This document shows positions 17,665 to 26,800 of a stretch of 64,000 nucleotides of DNA, one piece after another; the stretch's first letter is position 1, and every line of letters starts with the position of its first letter. The translations under genes were made by a program, and so were the position numbers. The notes below the pieces were generated by a model. That model did no database searches. It worked only from the letters and a program-made list of their open reading frames with translations, and was not told the DNA's origin. The DNA is from Actinomycetes bacterium (GTDB lineage Bacteria > Actinomycetota > Acidimicrobiia > Acidimicrobiales > Palsa-688): positions 1 to 64,000 of the forward strand of contig JAKBBA010000001.1 in assembly GCA_021808665.1 (NCBI GenBank), given 5' to 3'.

Positions 17665-18669
17665 TCAAGACGGCGGTGTGCTATTCGTACTTGCGATGCC
17701 CGGACCGCCTAGAACCGGACGCCCTGGCACACTCAGATCTATGCTGGTGACACTCGAGACTGGGCCTTGGTCGACGATTGTAAGAAGAGCCACGACCTTT
17801 GCTGCCAGGTCTGACCCGTCGCCGAGGTTAACTCTAATCACCTGCCCACCAGTGCCCGCCGCTGAACTAGGCCCAGAAACCTGGGTCTGCCCACCGGCTG
17901 CGGTCGGCTTGTTGGTCGCCCCATTTGGCTGGCTGGTCACGCCAGACAACACCTGCGCCGAGATCTTCCCCCCGGCGACGTCGAGGGATCTGACAATATC
18001 CCGCCTGGCAGCCGGCATCGCCTGTAGAAAGCCGAGCGCCGCAGAGATTGCGTCCGGTGCTGTAGCACTTGGTGCCTGCAAGTCGACAGGCGCGCCAGTG
18101 ACGGGTCCCTTCGCTCCCCCAGCAGCCCCGGGTGATCCCGGAAGCCAGGCTCCGATCTCCGCCTTGGCGGCGAAACCAGTCACCTCAGGCAGAGATGAGT
18201 CGGAGGGCGTAACGTACCCGAGCAGCCTCCCGCTGCGGTCCACCTCGGCGAGGCGAGCCCCACCTTTGGGTACCCCAACCTCTACGACAGCCAGCGGCGA
18301 GCGGATCGAGAGCGCAACTCTTAGGGTTCCCGGCCACGAGACACGCACCGATGCCCCCCCTAGGGTTGGAGTGGCGTCGAGTTTGGACACGATCGTCGCC
18401 GAGTCCAGGTCGATCAACGGTTCGTGCAACCTAACCCCGCCGATGGCCGCAATGTCGGCAGCGCTATATGTGCCGGCGCCAACAACCCTGACGTGGCGTA
18501 GCTCAAAGATCGGGCTGTAGAGGGACCCTCCCGCGGCGCCAGCCAGTCCTATCAGCGCACCGACGGCAATCACCCTCCGAAGACGACGACGCCCTTCCTG
18601 GCGACGCGTCTCTATCCATCTCCCTGCGATCCGGGGATCCACACGAGGCCTGCTCAAAACGTCTGTCAT
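17665..18669 (-). CDS. ftsQ: Cell division protein FtsQ (DivIB)
   Basis: A bitopic divisome protein of 334 residues. It has a basic cytoplasmic N-terminus, one membrane segment (IAVGALIGLAGAAGGSLY), and a POTRA domain starting FELRHVRVVGAGTYSAADIA. The extracytoplasmic beta domain follows, with VRVSWPGTLRVALSIRSPLA. Two Gly/Ala/Pro/Thr-rich inserts split the C-terminal half (GSPGAAGGAKGPVTGAP, and a Gln/Thr/Ser stretch near SGPSSAAGTGG), making it longer than most FtsQ proteins. It lies between murB and ftsZ as is usual. The ATG at 18669 is chosen because no earlier in-frame start is better. Confidence 0.9.
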   Translation of the reverse strand: MTDVLSRPRVDPRIAGRWIETRRQEGRRRLRRVIAVGALIGLAGAAGGSLYSPIFELRHVRVVGAGTYSAADIAAIGGVRLHEPLIDLDSATIVSKLDATPTLGGASVRVSWPGTLRVALSIRSPLAVVEVGVPKGGARLAEVDRSGRLLGYVTPSDSSLPEVTGFAAKAEIGAWLPGSPGAAGGAKGPVTGAPVDLQAPSATAPDAISAALGFLQAMPAARRDIVRSLDVAGGKISAQVLSGVTSQPNGATNKPTAAGGQTQVSGPSSAAGTGGQVIRVNLGDGSDLAAKVVALLTIVDQGPVSSVTSIDLSVPGRPVLGGPGIASTNSTPPS

Positions 18670-18717
18670 ATAGATGTTCCCCTCTGAAAGCTTGAAGCCC
18701 GAACAAGCGACCAGGAT

Positions 18718-18734
18718 CTCAACGTAAGCTTGAG
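18718..18734. promoter_or_regulatory. Inverted repeat upstream of ftsQ
   Basis: CTCAA and TTGAG form a 5-bp inverted repeat around CGTAAGC, in the 124-base murB-ftsQ gap. The half-site and the following GTAA resemble the CTCAAGTAA cluster upstream of ftsZ. This could be a shared operator; the support is pattern similarity only. Confidence 0.3.
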
Positions 18735-18793
18735 AGTTAGAGTGTCCTGGTGTGGCTCAGTCCGGGGTACAGCAGTGGTTCGTCCAGCGGCGC

Positions 18794-19753
18794 TCATGAC
18801 TCTGCGAACCCGATCATCTTGACCTCGGTTTTGAGCTCGACCGAGAAGCGGTCCAGCACTTGACTACGAACCAGTTCGATAAGTCGCGCGACGTCGTCAG
18901 CTGAGCCGCCGTCGTCAGCCTGTATGAAGTTGGCGTGCTTGGTCGACACGCTCGCTGTACCGAAGCGGAAGCCCTTCAAACCCGTATCCTCGATGAGCCT
19001 GCCAGCCGACGATCCCGGCGGGTTCTGGAACACCGAGCCAGCGTTCTGGCCTCCCGGTTGGTTGGCCCGTCTCCATCGAACTATCTCGGCTATGCGTGCC
19101 CGGCCTACGACAGGGTCCCCTTCGTTCAAGGCGAAGCCGGCTTCAGTAACCACCTCGGCACTGTGGACGGTCGAGGTGCGGTATCCCAGACCTAGCTCCG
19201 GCGCCCCTTTCCGAAGGAGTCGATGACCTCTCGGGGCGCTGAGGTCGAACACGGTGGCGTATCTCAGGGACTGCGCCATGTCAGCGCCGTGCCCCCCTGC
19301 GTTCATCCTGACGGCTCCCCCGACCGAACCAGGAACGCCCACTGCCCATTCGAGACCGCTGAGGGCCGCCTCCACGCTTCGCCTTGCAAGAGCGGGTAGA
19401 GCGACAGCCGCTCCGGCGTCGACGTTGGACGAATCGAAACGAACCCAACCAAAGCGAGCCGTGTCGAGCAGAACCGCTACCCCGCGAAAGCCGCGATCGG
19501 CCACGAGCAGGTTCGAGCCCCTACCGACGATAAGCGACGGTAGGCCGCTCACAGCAAGCGAGTCGGCAACAAGGTCGAGGTCCGCCGACGTCTCCACAGT
19601 TACGCGAACCGCGGCAGAGCCCCCGACGCGGTACGTCGTGAGGGCCCCAACCGGCCCACCGGCTTGTACCCTGGCACCCAGAGGCACCAGAACCGCCAGC
19701 GCTGCTGCGACGTCTGGGGCAATCCCCGACTCCCACAGACTGACCGGCGTCAA
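18794..19753 (-). CDS. murB: UDP-N-acetylenolpyruvoylglucosamine reductase
   Basis: MurB reduces the enolpyruvyl group of UDP-GlcNAc-enolpyruvate with NADPH and FAD to give UDP-MurNAc. FAD-binding motifs are IVGRGSNLLVAD and WAVGVPGSVGGAVRMNAG; the catalytic serine is in AGSVFQNPPG. The TTG at 19753 overlaps the murC stop as TTGA and follows GGGGGA at good spacing, giving 319 residues. The longer open frame beyond it is Arg/His-rich and lies within murC, so it is rejected. Confidence 0.94.
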   Translation of the reverse strand: MTPVSLWESGIAPDVAAALAVLVPLGARVQAGGPVGALTTYRVGGSAAVRVTVETSADLDLVADSLAVSGLPSLIVGRGSNLLVADRGFRGVAVLLDTARFGWVRFDSSNVDAGAAVALPALARRSVEAALSGLEWAVGVPGSVGGAVRMNAGGHGADMAQSLRYATVFDLSAPRGHRLLRKGAPELGLGYRTSTVHSAEVVTEAGFALNEGDPVVGRARIAEIVRWRRANQPGGQNAGSVFQNPPGSSAGRLIEDTGLKGFRFGTASVSTKHANFIQADDGGSADDVARLIELVRSQVLDRFSVELKTEVKMIGFAES

Positions 19754-21285
19754 CTCTGTCCCCCGCCTAGTGCCGCGATGACCATGTCGCCAACGTCGGT
19801 GACGTCGCCGGCTCCGAGCGTGAGGCACAGGTCCCCGGGTTTGAGGACGCTGGCAAGCAGGTCGGCCGTGTCGCTCAGGCCGGGCGAGTGGTATGCCTCG
19901 ATCTCAGGGTTGGCGGATCGGAGGGCGTCGAAGATCAGCCTCTCGTCCACACCGGGTCTTGGGCTCTCCCCTGCGGGGTACAGTCCTGTGATCACCACGA
20001 CGTCCGCTCCGGCGAAGCAGGCACCGAACTGTGCCCACAGCGCCTCTGTACGGCTATACCGGTGGGGTTGGAACACCACGACCACTCGCGACCAGGTACC
20101 GAGCTTCGCCGTGGCGATCGCAGCCGACACTTCACCGGGAAGGTGGTCGTAGCCGTCCACGAACGTTACGCCAGAGACCTCTCCGCGACGCTCGAAGCGC
20201 CTCGCAACTCCCTTAAAGGACCCCACAGCGTCGGCGACCTGAGCGGAGGGAGCCCCAAGCATGGTTACGAGGGCTACTACCGCTGTGGCGTTGAGCACGT
20301 TGTGAGCGCCGGGAACTTCCAGCTCTACCTGGACGACGCCCCCATCCGGAGGCCCGCTACCCGCCAAGCCGGGCCCCGAGGCCTCAAGCGGCCTGTCAGG
20401 GGTCCGATCCCCCACGAGTGCTGAGGCAACACCGAGGTGAACGGCAAAGCGTGATCCCCGTCCGTCCATCTCGAGAGCACTGACCGTCACGTCTGCTGAC
20501 GGCAACATCCCGTAGGTGACCATCGACGGCCGGCGTGGCCGACCCTGCGAGGGGACAGCGAAGAGTAACTCGGCGACCCGGCGAGAGCCGGCATCGTCAA
20601 CGCACACGACGCTCAGTGCGCCTGCCTGGGCGGCGAAACGAACGAACTCGGCCTCCAAGGCTTCTACGCTTCCGTAGAACTCGACGTGGTCTGCATCGAC
20701 ATTGGTGACCACTGCTGCGTAGGCCGGCAGACTTGTGAACGTCCCGTCGCTCTCGTCAGCCTCGACAACCAGCCAGTCCCCGTCGGGATCCCAGTGCCCG
20801 CCAGGACCGAAGCCGTTGATCTCGGACCCGACGATCCAAGACGGGCGCCAACCGAGCTCACTGAGAGCTACGGCGGTCATCGCCGACGTCGTCGTCTTGC
20901 CGTGCGTACCCGACACTGCGATAGTCCGCTTGGTGGCGCAGACCGCGCTAAGCATTTCGGCGCGACTCCAGGTGGGCACCCCGGCGCGCCTCGCTGCGTC
21001 GACGTCGGGATCGCCTGCGGGCACCGCCGTGGAGCTCACTAGCAGGTCGGCATTCTCAGCGGCCTCTCGGTAGTTGCCTACGCGAGCGTCGACGCCTATG
21101 GCGACGAGACTGTCGAGCGTCGCGGAGTAATGCGCGTCGGACCCCGAGACCTCGAAGCCCATCCCGACGAGGACTCTCGCTATAGCGCTCATCCCTGATC
21201 CCCCGACGCCCACGACATGCACACGTCTAGCAGCCTCAAGTGGAACTCTCCGCTCGTCCGGCGGCGCTGGGGGCAATTCAGCCAC
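19750..21285 (-). CDS. murC: UDP-N-acetylmuramate-L-alanine ligase
   Basis: The first Mur ligase, adding L-Ala to UDP-MurNAc. The N-terminal Rossmann motif is VHVVGVGGSGMSAIARVL, the ATP loop is VSGTHGKTTTSAMTAVAL, and the metal and substrate region includes VVEADESDGTF and NVDADHVEFYG. At 511 residues it is of ordinary actinobacterial length. The GTG at 21285 overlaps the murG stop by 8 bases (GTGGCTGA). The 3' end overlaps murB. Confidence 0.95.
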   Translation of the reverse strand: MAELPPAPPDERRVPLEAARRVHVVGVGGSGMSAIARVLVGMGFEVSGSDAHYSATLDSLVAIGVDARVGNYREAAENADLLVSSTAVPAGDPDVDAARRAGVPTWSRAEMLSAVCATKRTIAVSGTHGKTTTSAMTAVALSELGWRPSWIVGSEINGFGPGGHWDPDGDWLVVEADESDGTFTSLPAYAAVVTNVDADHVEFYGSVEALEAEFVRFAAQAGALSVVCVDDAGSRRVAELLFAVPSQGRPRRPSMVTYGMLPSADVTVSALEMDGRGSRFAVHLGVASALVGDRTPDRPLEASGPGLAGSGPPDGGVVQVELEVPGAHNVLNATAVVALVTMLGAPSAQVADAVGSFKGVARRFERRGEVSGVTFVDGYDHLPGEVSAAIATAKLGTWSRVVVVFQPHRYSRTEALWAQFGACFAGADVVVITGLYPAGESPRPGVDERLIFDALRSANPEIEAYHSPGLSDTADLLASVLKPGDLCLTLGAGDVTDVGDMVIAALGGGQS

Positions 21286-22423
21286 GGGAATTTCTCTCTA
21301 CCAGACGGGCCACGGCGATCGCTGCTTCGGGCCTCCCTAGGACACGGGCGGCAGCGGCCATCTCGTCTAGGAGCGACCGGTCCGACAGCAGCCTGTCTAG
21401 TTGCTCTGCAAGCGTATCGGCGTCAAGTTCCGAGTCGGCTATCGTGATCGCTGCCCCAGCGTCGCTCAGCACTCTTGCATTGTGGGACTGGTGGTCTCCG
21501 GGAGATCCTCCGAGAGGCACGAGGACAGAAGCGACGCCGACCGCCGTCAGCTCGGCGACGGTTGTGGCTCCGGCGCGGCTTACTAAGACGTCAGCCGCGC
21601 ACAGAAGTCGGTCCATCCGATCCTCGAAGCGGACCCGCTTGTACTCAATTCCCCCAACCCCTGATTCCACGGAAAGGGCGGAAATATCAGCCCAGTCCCG
21701 CTCGCCCACCACGTGGTAGATGCTCACCCGGCCACGCGATCTCCAGGACCGAGCCAGGCCCACGGCCGCTTCGTTAATCCTGCGCGCCCCCAGAGAGCCT
21801 CCGACCACCGCCACCACAGCTGCGTCCGTCGTTATGCCAAGCTCTCGGCGCGCCTCGACCCGGGACGACTCGGTGCGTTCTAGGCGGGCGATTTCAGCTC
21901 TTACCGGGTTGCCCGTGTCAACGGCACGGGGGAGCCGAGTTCCAGGAAAAGCTACGGCGCACGCCTTTGCAAAGTGACCAGCCAGCCTGTTCGCCAGACC
22001 AGGGACTGCGTTCTGCTCCGACACGACTACCGGCACGCGCAAGACTACCGCAGCTAGCGCAGCGGGGACGCTCGCATACCCTCCGACGACTACTACGACC
22101 GAAGGGCGTGCCTTTCCCACAATCACCAAGGCTCGCGCCGCGGCGGCGACGAGCCCGGCCACTGACACCACGTTGGTGAAGTTGACTCGACGGGCGATTC
22201 CCCTGCCTGGCAGAGTCACGAGATCGAAGCCCGCCGCAGGCACCATTCGACCCTCGATCCCACGACGCGATCCGACAAAGAGAAGCGTCGAGGGGTCGTG
22301 ACCTAGTTGCACCAGTGCCTTCCCGATCGCGATCGCAGGGACGACGTGCCCCCCGGTCCCTCCCCCGGCGATCACGCACCACCTGCGGGCTCCCACGACG
22401 CCACGGCGTCTGCGGCTGATCAA
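21278..22423 (-). CDS. murG: Lipid II synthase (GlcNAc transferase) MurG
   Basis: MurG adds GlcNAc to lipid I at the inner membrane face. The N-terminal glycine loop is IAGGGTGGHVVPAIAIGKAL and the acceptor-site motif VVSEQNAVPGLANRL; the C-terminal UDP-GlcNAc domain has VVGGSLGARRINEAAV, VSRAGATTVAELTAVG and PLGGSPGDHQSHNAR. The first start, TTG 22423, is 4 bases after ftsW ends and adds a basic lead segment (MISRRRRGVVGARR). A shorter start at an in-frame GTG within this lead is possible. Confidence 0.94.
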   Translation of the reverse strand: MISRRRRGVVGARRWCVIAGGGTGGHVVPAIAIGKALVQLGHDPSTLLFVGSRRGIEGRMVPAAGFDLVTLPGRGIARRVNFTNVVSVAGLVAAAARALVIVGKARPSVVVVVGGYASVPAALAAVVLRVPVVVSEQNAVPGLANRLAGHFAKACAVAFPGTRLPRAVDTGNPVRAEIARLERTESSRVEARRELGITTDAAVVAVVGGSLGARRINEAAVGLARSWRSRGRVSIYHVVGERDWADISALSVESGVGGIEYKRVRFEDRMDRLLCAADVLVSRAGATTVAELTAVGVASVLVPLGGSPGDHQSHNARVLSDAGAAITIADSELDADTLAEQLDRLLSDRSLLDEMAAAARVLGRPEAAIAVARLVERNSRG

Positions 22424-22427
22424 GCGC

Positions 22428-23648
22428 CTACGCTCGCGGGTTCTTGGCTATGTTTGCGAGCACGCCCACTCCGAATAGGGAAATCACCAGCGCCGAACCA
22501 CCGAAGGACACGAAGGGGAGTGGCACCCCGGTCACCGGGAAGACGCCGACTACGGCGCCGATGTTGATCACGGCCTGACTGGCGATCCACGCCGTGATAC
22601 CGGTGGCGAGGAGATAGGCATAGCGCGTTGGGGCCTTGGCTGCTATCCGCACGCCAACGAGGACGAGGCTCGCGAACAGCCCACTGACGAACAGGCCACC
22701 AACAAGGCCGGTTTCCTCCCCTATGACCGCAAAGATGAAGTCGGTCTCGGCGTTCGGCAGGTATCCGTAGCTTGCCAGGCTCGCCCCGATGCCGTCACCG
22801 ACGAGATGACCGTTGCTCAACGCCACGAGTCCTTCCACGGATTGGTATCCGCTGTTATAGGCGTGAGCGAACGGGTGCAAGAAGGCCGTTATGCGACTCC
22901 AGCGATAAGGAGATGCCTTTGCGAGACCGAACGCTCCCACCACCGCTGATGCTCCCATTCCCGCCATCCATCTCCCCGGAATTCCCGCGGCGAAGAGCAT
23001 GGAAGCTGCTACCACCGCTACGACCATCGTCGTGCCCATATCCGGCTGCACCATCACAAGAGCCCCGACCAGGGCGAGGACCAAGAACACGGGAGCCGCC
23101 TGGTATAGCCAGGGCCCTCGACCGGCACGCCGGTCTAATACGTCGGCCGCGAAGAACACCAATGCCAGCTTGGCGAACTCTGAGGGCTGGATCTGAACGG
23201 TCGAGGTCCCGATCCATCTCGTAGCCCCCCCGGCGCTGACACCTACACCGGGGACCAGGACGATTACCAGCAGCGCCACGGAACCCCACATGAAGACCGG
23301 GGTGATCCGACGCCAGACGCCGTGATGGACCTTGGAGGCCACAAAAAGCCCGGCCCAGCCCAACGCGAGCCATATCCACTCCCGCACGAGATAGTGCCAC
23401 GGGGAGCCAAACAGCTGAAGGCTGGTGATCGAAGAGGCCGAGAAGACCATGACCACGCCGATCATGCACAGAACCCCAACTAGGGTTATGAGAAGCCAGA
23501 AATTCCCGCCGTGCGAAACCGACGCTCGCGCCTTTGCGGGACTCGACGCAGAGGGCCCGTGCCGGCGTGGACCAGGCGAGGTCTTAGGAGCAGCTGCTCT
23601 GAGTCGTTTGGAGCTCCCCGCAAGGGGACTCTTGGTCGGTGCGACCAT
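22428..23648 (-). CDS. ftsW: Peptidoglycan glycosyltransferase FtsW (SEDS family)
   Basis: A SEDS polymerase of 406 residues with about ten membrane segments after a basic cytoplasmic tail of about 45 residues. Family motifs are VVMVFSASSITSLQ in the first segment, GATRWIGTSTVQIQPSEFAK, VMVQPDMGTTMVV, and NAETDFIFAVIGEETGL towards the C-terminus. FtsW polymerises septal glycan together with a class B PBP (FtsI), which is not encoded in this cluster. The ATG at 23648 is clear and lies 65 bases after mraY. Confidence 0.93.
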   Translation of the reverse strand: MVAPTKSPLAGSSKRLRAAAPKTSPGPRRHGPSASSPAKARASVSHGGNFWLLITLVGVLCMIGVVMVFSASSITSLQLFGSPWHYLVREWIWLALGWAGLFVASKVHHGVWRRITPVFMWGSVALLVIVLVPGVGVSAGGATRWIGTSTVQIQPSEFAKLALVFFAADVLDRRAGRGPWLYQAAPVFLVLALVGALVMVQPDMGTTMVVAVVAASMLFAAGIPGRWMAGMGASAVVGAFGLAKASPYRWSRITAFLHPFAHAYNSGYQSVEGLVALSNGHLVGDGIGASLASYGYLPNAETDFIFAVIGEETGLVGGLFVSGLFASLVLVGVRIAAKAPTRYAYLLATGITAWIASQAVINIGAVVGVFPVTGVPLPFVSFGGSALVISLFGVGVLANIAKNPRA

Positions 23649-23713
23649 TTGCTACGCCTCCACGTTCGAACGATAGACCGGACTTCTTACTTGCAGGAGT
23701 TGCTCGGCGCCAC

Positions 23714-24742
23714 TCACCCTCCGCCGCCTCTGGCCAGGAAGTCAGCGTAGAACGACCCGAGCGCGACAGCAGTGAACAGGCCCGAAAGGATCCAAAAGCG
23801 TATGATGACGGTGGTCTCGGGCCAGCCGAGAAGTTCGAAGTGATGGTGGACGGGGGCCATCCTCAAGATCCTGCGGTGGAACAGCCTGAAACTCGCCACT
23901 TGCAAGACGACGGATGCCGTCTCGATGACAAAGAGTCCCCCTATGATGAACGCGAGGAGGTCGACGTTCTCTAGCAGGGCAAGAACAGCGATACCCGTTC
24001 CAATGCCCAAAGAACCCGTGTCACCCATGAAGATCTTGGCGGGAGCGGCATTGAACCACAGGAACCCGGCGCACGCACCAATGAAGGCCGTCGCAAGGGC
24101 TGCCTCGTCCAGCGGTGCCGGGTTCTGGTAGATCGGAAAGTGTCGAAATTGGTAAAAGCCTATGATCGTAAAGGCGGCAAAGGCGAAGACCGACGACCCT
24201 GCGGCGAGACCGTCAAGGCCATCGGTGAGGTTGACTGCGTTCGAGAACCCGACTATCACCAGCACGGCGAAGATGACCCAGCCCACCTTGCCAAGGTCTA
24301 TTCCGGTCGAGTTGTACCGAGTGAACGAGAGATGAGTGTCGACTTTCAACCAGGTGACAGCACTGATGGCGAAAGCTAGGGCTACGACGAGTTGAGCTCC
24401 GGCCTTTGCCCGCTTGTTCAACCCCAAGCTTCGCTGGTGATGAACCTTTATCCAATCGTCGACTAGGCCGATACCTGCGGCCGCTACGATCGTTGCCATT
24501 GCTGCAATCCCGCGGGTCGTGAAAGCCGAACCGAAGTGGGCCACGACATAGCCCACGACGACTGACCCGATTAGGGCAATCCCTCCCATGGTCGGAGTTC
24601 CTGCCTTGGTCAGGTGCTGCTTGGGTCCGTCCTCTCTTATCTGCTGGCCGATACCTCGTCGCACGAGGCGGCCGATCAGCACAGGGGTCGCGAGCATGCA
24701 GATAACCATGCCGACCAGTCCCGCTGCTAGGAGGTCGCTCAC
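23714..24742 (-). CDS. mraY: Phospho-MurNAc-pentapeptide transferase MraY
   Basis: MraY transfers phospho-MurNAc-pentapeptide to undecaprenyl phosphate to make lipid I. It is polytopic (about ten segments), with HLTKAGTPTMGGIALIG near the N-terminus, FSNAVNLTDGLDGLAAGSSV containing the Asp-rich active site, FNAAPAKIFMGDTGSLGIG, and the HHH site in MAPVHHHFELLGWPE. GTG 24742 overlaps the murE stop as GTGA. murF, usually placed between murE and mraY, is absent at this junction. Confidence 0.96.
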   Translation of the reverse strand: MSDLLAAGLVGMVICMLATPVLIGRLVRRGIGQQIREDGPKQHLTKAGTPTMGGIALIGSVVVGYVVAHFGSAFTTRGIAAMATIVAAAGIGLVDDWIKVHHQRSLGLNKRAKAGAQLVVALAFAISAVTWLKVDTHLSFTRYNSTGIDLGKVGWVIFAVLVIVGFSNAVNLTDGLDGLAAGSSVFAFAAFTIIGFYQFRHFPIYQNPAPLDEAALATAFIGACAGFLWFNAAPAKIFMGDTGSLGIGTGIAVLALLENVDLLAFIIGGLFVIETASVVLQVASFRLFHRRILRMAPVHHHFELLGWPETTVIIRFWILSGLFTAVALGSFYADFLARGGGG

Positions 24743-26190
24743 AGGCCTGCGCGACGGGTCGAATGTATGCGGGTCAGGGCTTCTTTGACGACAGCGACGT
24801 CGTCGAACGGGATCAGCTTTCCCCCTACTTCCTGGTACTTTTCGTGGCCTTTTCCGGCGATGACCACCACGTCACCTGCCTGCGCTGTCGCCAGGGATGT
24901 GGCGATAGCCTCGGCGCGATCCAACTGCGACAAGGCAGAAGCTTCGGAGTCGGAGACGCCCTGCAGGATCTCCGCAACGATTGCATCAGGATCCTCGGAT
25001 CGAGGGTTGTCCGAGGTAACTATCAGCAGGTCGGCGAGCCTCGATGCGACCGAACCCATCATCGGTCTCTTCGAGCGATCCCTTTCACCGCCCGCCCCGA
25101 AGACGACTATCAGACGTCCGTCGCAAATCTGGCGGGCGGCGCCGAGCACGCTGGCCAGACCGTCAGGAGTGTGTGCGTAGTCCACGATGACGCTAAAGGG
25201 CTGCCCGGCGTCGACCGTCTCGAATCGCCCGGGAACTCCTTCTAGATCGGACAACCCCTGGGCGACCACATCGGCTGGGACCTCCAATGCCTCCGCACAA
25301 GTTGCCGCGCCGAGGGCGTTGGACACGTTGAAATGTCCTCCCAGGGACAGTTTAACCTTCTGACCTCTCCATAGGAAGCTACTGCCGGCAGGGGTCATCT
25401 CCAAGCCGGAGATCTGCCCTGTAGAGAAGGTCACTACCGGGGTAGAACCTTCCGAGAGCATCTCGGCCAGCCTCTGACCCCAGGGGTCGTCGCTATTTAC
25501 TACCGCGACACCAATACGCCCTGGTTCGAACAGACGGACCTTAGCCTGGAAGTATGACTCCATGTCTCCGTGGTAGTCGAGGTGCTCTGGAGTCAGGTTT
25601 AGGAACAACCCTGCAGCGAACCTGATGGCGTCACAGCGGTGTTGGTCAAGGGCGTGGGATGACACTTCCATGGCGACGGCCTGCCCTCCTGTCCCACGCC
25701 AATCCGCCAGCAGCGCCTGAAGCTCGGGCGCCTCCGGGGTGGTCCTGGTCTGGGTAAGGGTGCCTATGGCCATCGCCTTCCAACCGTTTGCGTCGAAAAT
25801 CGCCCGCAGCATCGCAGCGGTTGTCGTTTTGCCGTTGGTACCTGTCACTCCGACCACACGCAGCCCGGCCGACGGCCGGTCCCAAACCACGTCGCTGATC
25901 GGCCCGAGAGCCCTCCTTACCGAGGCGACGACCACCTGGGGAACCTCTAGGTCGAGCTCGCGCTCGCAAAGAAGAGAGGTCGACCCGTTCGCTACCGCCT
26001 CGGGAGCGAACGAGTGTCCGTCGACGACGTTGCCGGGTATGCACGCAAACATGGAAGCAACACCACTGCGGCGCGAATCGATCACCACGCTCGACACATC
26101 GACTGTCACGTCACCAACGATTCGGCTTAGGAGGCCCAACTCGTCGAGGCCGGCTGCTTGGACTAACTCACCGAGCTGCACTGTCGTCAA
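24739..26190 (-). CDS. murE: UDP-MurNAc-tripeptide synthetase MurE (meso-DAP-adding)
   Basis: MurE adds the third residue to the stem peptide. The ATP loop is VVGVTGTNGKTTTAAML; the carbamylated-lysine region contains YHGDMESYFQAKVRLF; and the specificity motif is TSDNPRSEDPDAI, where DNPR marks ligases that select meso-diaminopimelate rather than lysine. That agrees with dapA, dapB, dapC, dapE and dapF elsewhere in the window. At 483 residues it is a single MurE, not a MurE-MurF fusion. Its 3' end overlaps mraY (GTGA), and it starts 30 bases after ftsL. Confidence 0.95.
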   Translation of the reverse strand: MTTVQLGELVQAAGLDELGLLSRIVGDVTVDVSSVVIDSRRSGVASMFACIPGNVVDGHSFAPEAVANGSTSLLCERELDLEVPQVVVASVRRALGPISDVVWDRPSAGLRVVGVTGTNGKTTTAAMLRAIFDANGWKAMAIGTLTQTRTTPEAPELQALLADWRGTGGQAVAMEVSSHALDQHRCDAIRFAAGLFLNLTPEHLDYHGDMESYFQAKVRLFEPGRIGVAVVNSDDPWGQRLAEMLSEGSTPVVTFSTGQISGLEMTPAGSSFLWRGQKVKLSLGGHFNVSNALGAATCAEALEVPADVVAQGLSDLEGVPGRFETVDAGQPFSVIVDYAHTPDGLASVLGAARQICDGRLIVVFGAGGERDRSKRPMMGSVASRLADLLIVTSDNPRSEDPDAIVAEILQGVSDSEASALSQLDRAEAIATSLATAQAGDVVVIAGKGHEKYQEVGGKLIPFDDVAVVKEALTRIHSTRRAGL

Positions 26191-26220
26191 GCACCATACC
26201 AGCCGCTCATGGCCTAGTTG

Positions 26221-26787
26221 TCACGGCTGACCCGCCATGAGCGACTTGACCTTCGGCCAGTTGCTGTCGCTGCTCGGTGTCATTGCGGCCGGTTGGAGGG
26301 CTCCATTCGGGCCTGAGGCCGATCCAGTCGAGTCGACTCCGACAGGTTGATCAGCCGGCGACGGAGTCAGGTACTTGACAGAAGACGGCTGAACCATTCC
26401 CAGCTTGCCTTCCGCCGTTGAGATGATGTTGGCCGGAGAAGACAGTTGGGCAACCTTCAGCCGCAGGTTCTGATACGTAGTCTCCTGTTGGGAGATCTGG
26501 GCGTTGGTTCTGTCGAGGGAGAACTGCTGTTGAGCCAGAACGACGTGGACGTACACGAGCGCCAGGCAGACGAGAGTCGCTGCGACTATCGAGACGGCCA
26601 GTGCCGCTCGGGGAGTCGGACGGTAGCGAGCTCGACTGCCCATCTCAAGGAGGCGCAGGTGACTTTCACCGGGCTTGCGCGGGGCGTCGACTGCCGCCGA
26701 CAGCGGCTCACCTGCTGAGTAGGGCCCGGCATATCCCATCGCGTTGCTATTGCCCCGGGAACGCAGCTCCGATGCAGCCCGGCTCAT
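26221..26787 (-). CDS. ftsL: FtsL-like bitopic septum protein
   Basis: A 188-residue protein with about 60 cytoplasmic residues, one membrane segment (ALAVSIVAATLVCLALVYVHVV) and a following heptad-type helix (QQQFSLDRTNAQISQQETTY). A short motif, AEGKLGMVQPSSVKYL, resembles the FtsL/LytB-type end, and an unstructured Ser/Pro/Gly tail follows. FtsL sequences are poorly conserved, so position (between rsmH and murE) and topology carry the call. Here ftsI, the usual next gene, is missing. Confidence 0.82.
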   Translation of the reverse strand: MSRAASELRSRGNSNAMGYAGPYSAGEPLSAAVDAPRKPGESHLRLLEMGSRARYRPTPRAALAVSIVAATLVCLALVYVHVVLAQQQFSLDRTNAQISQQETTYQNLRLKVAQLSSPANIISTAEGKLGMVQPSSVKYLTPSPADQPVGVDSTGSASGPNGALQPAAMTPSSDSNWPKVKSLMAGQP

Positions 26788-26800
26788 GATTCCATAGCCT

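Noticed and set aside
24739..26190. MurE-MurF fusion to explain the missing murF
   Set aside because: The protein has 483 residues with a single ATP loop and one DNPR motif, so it is MurE alone.
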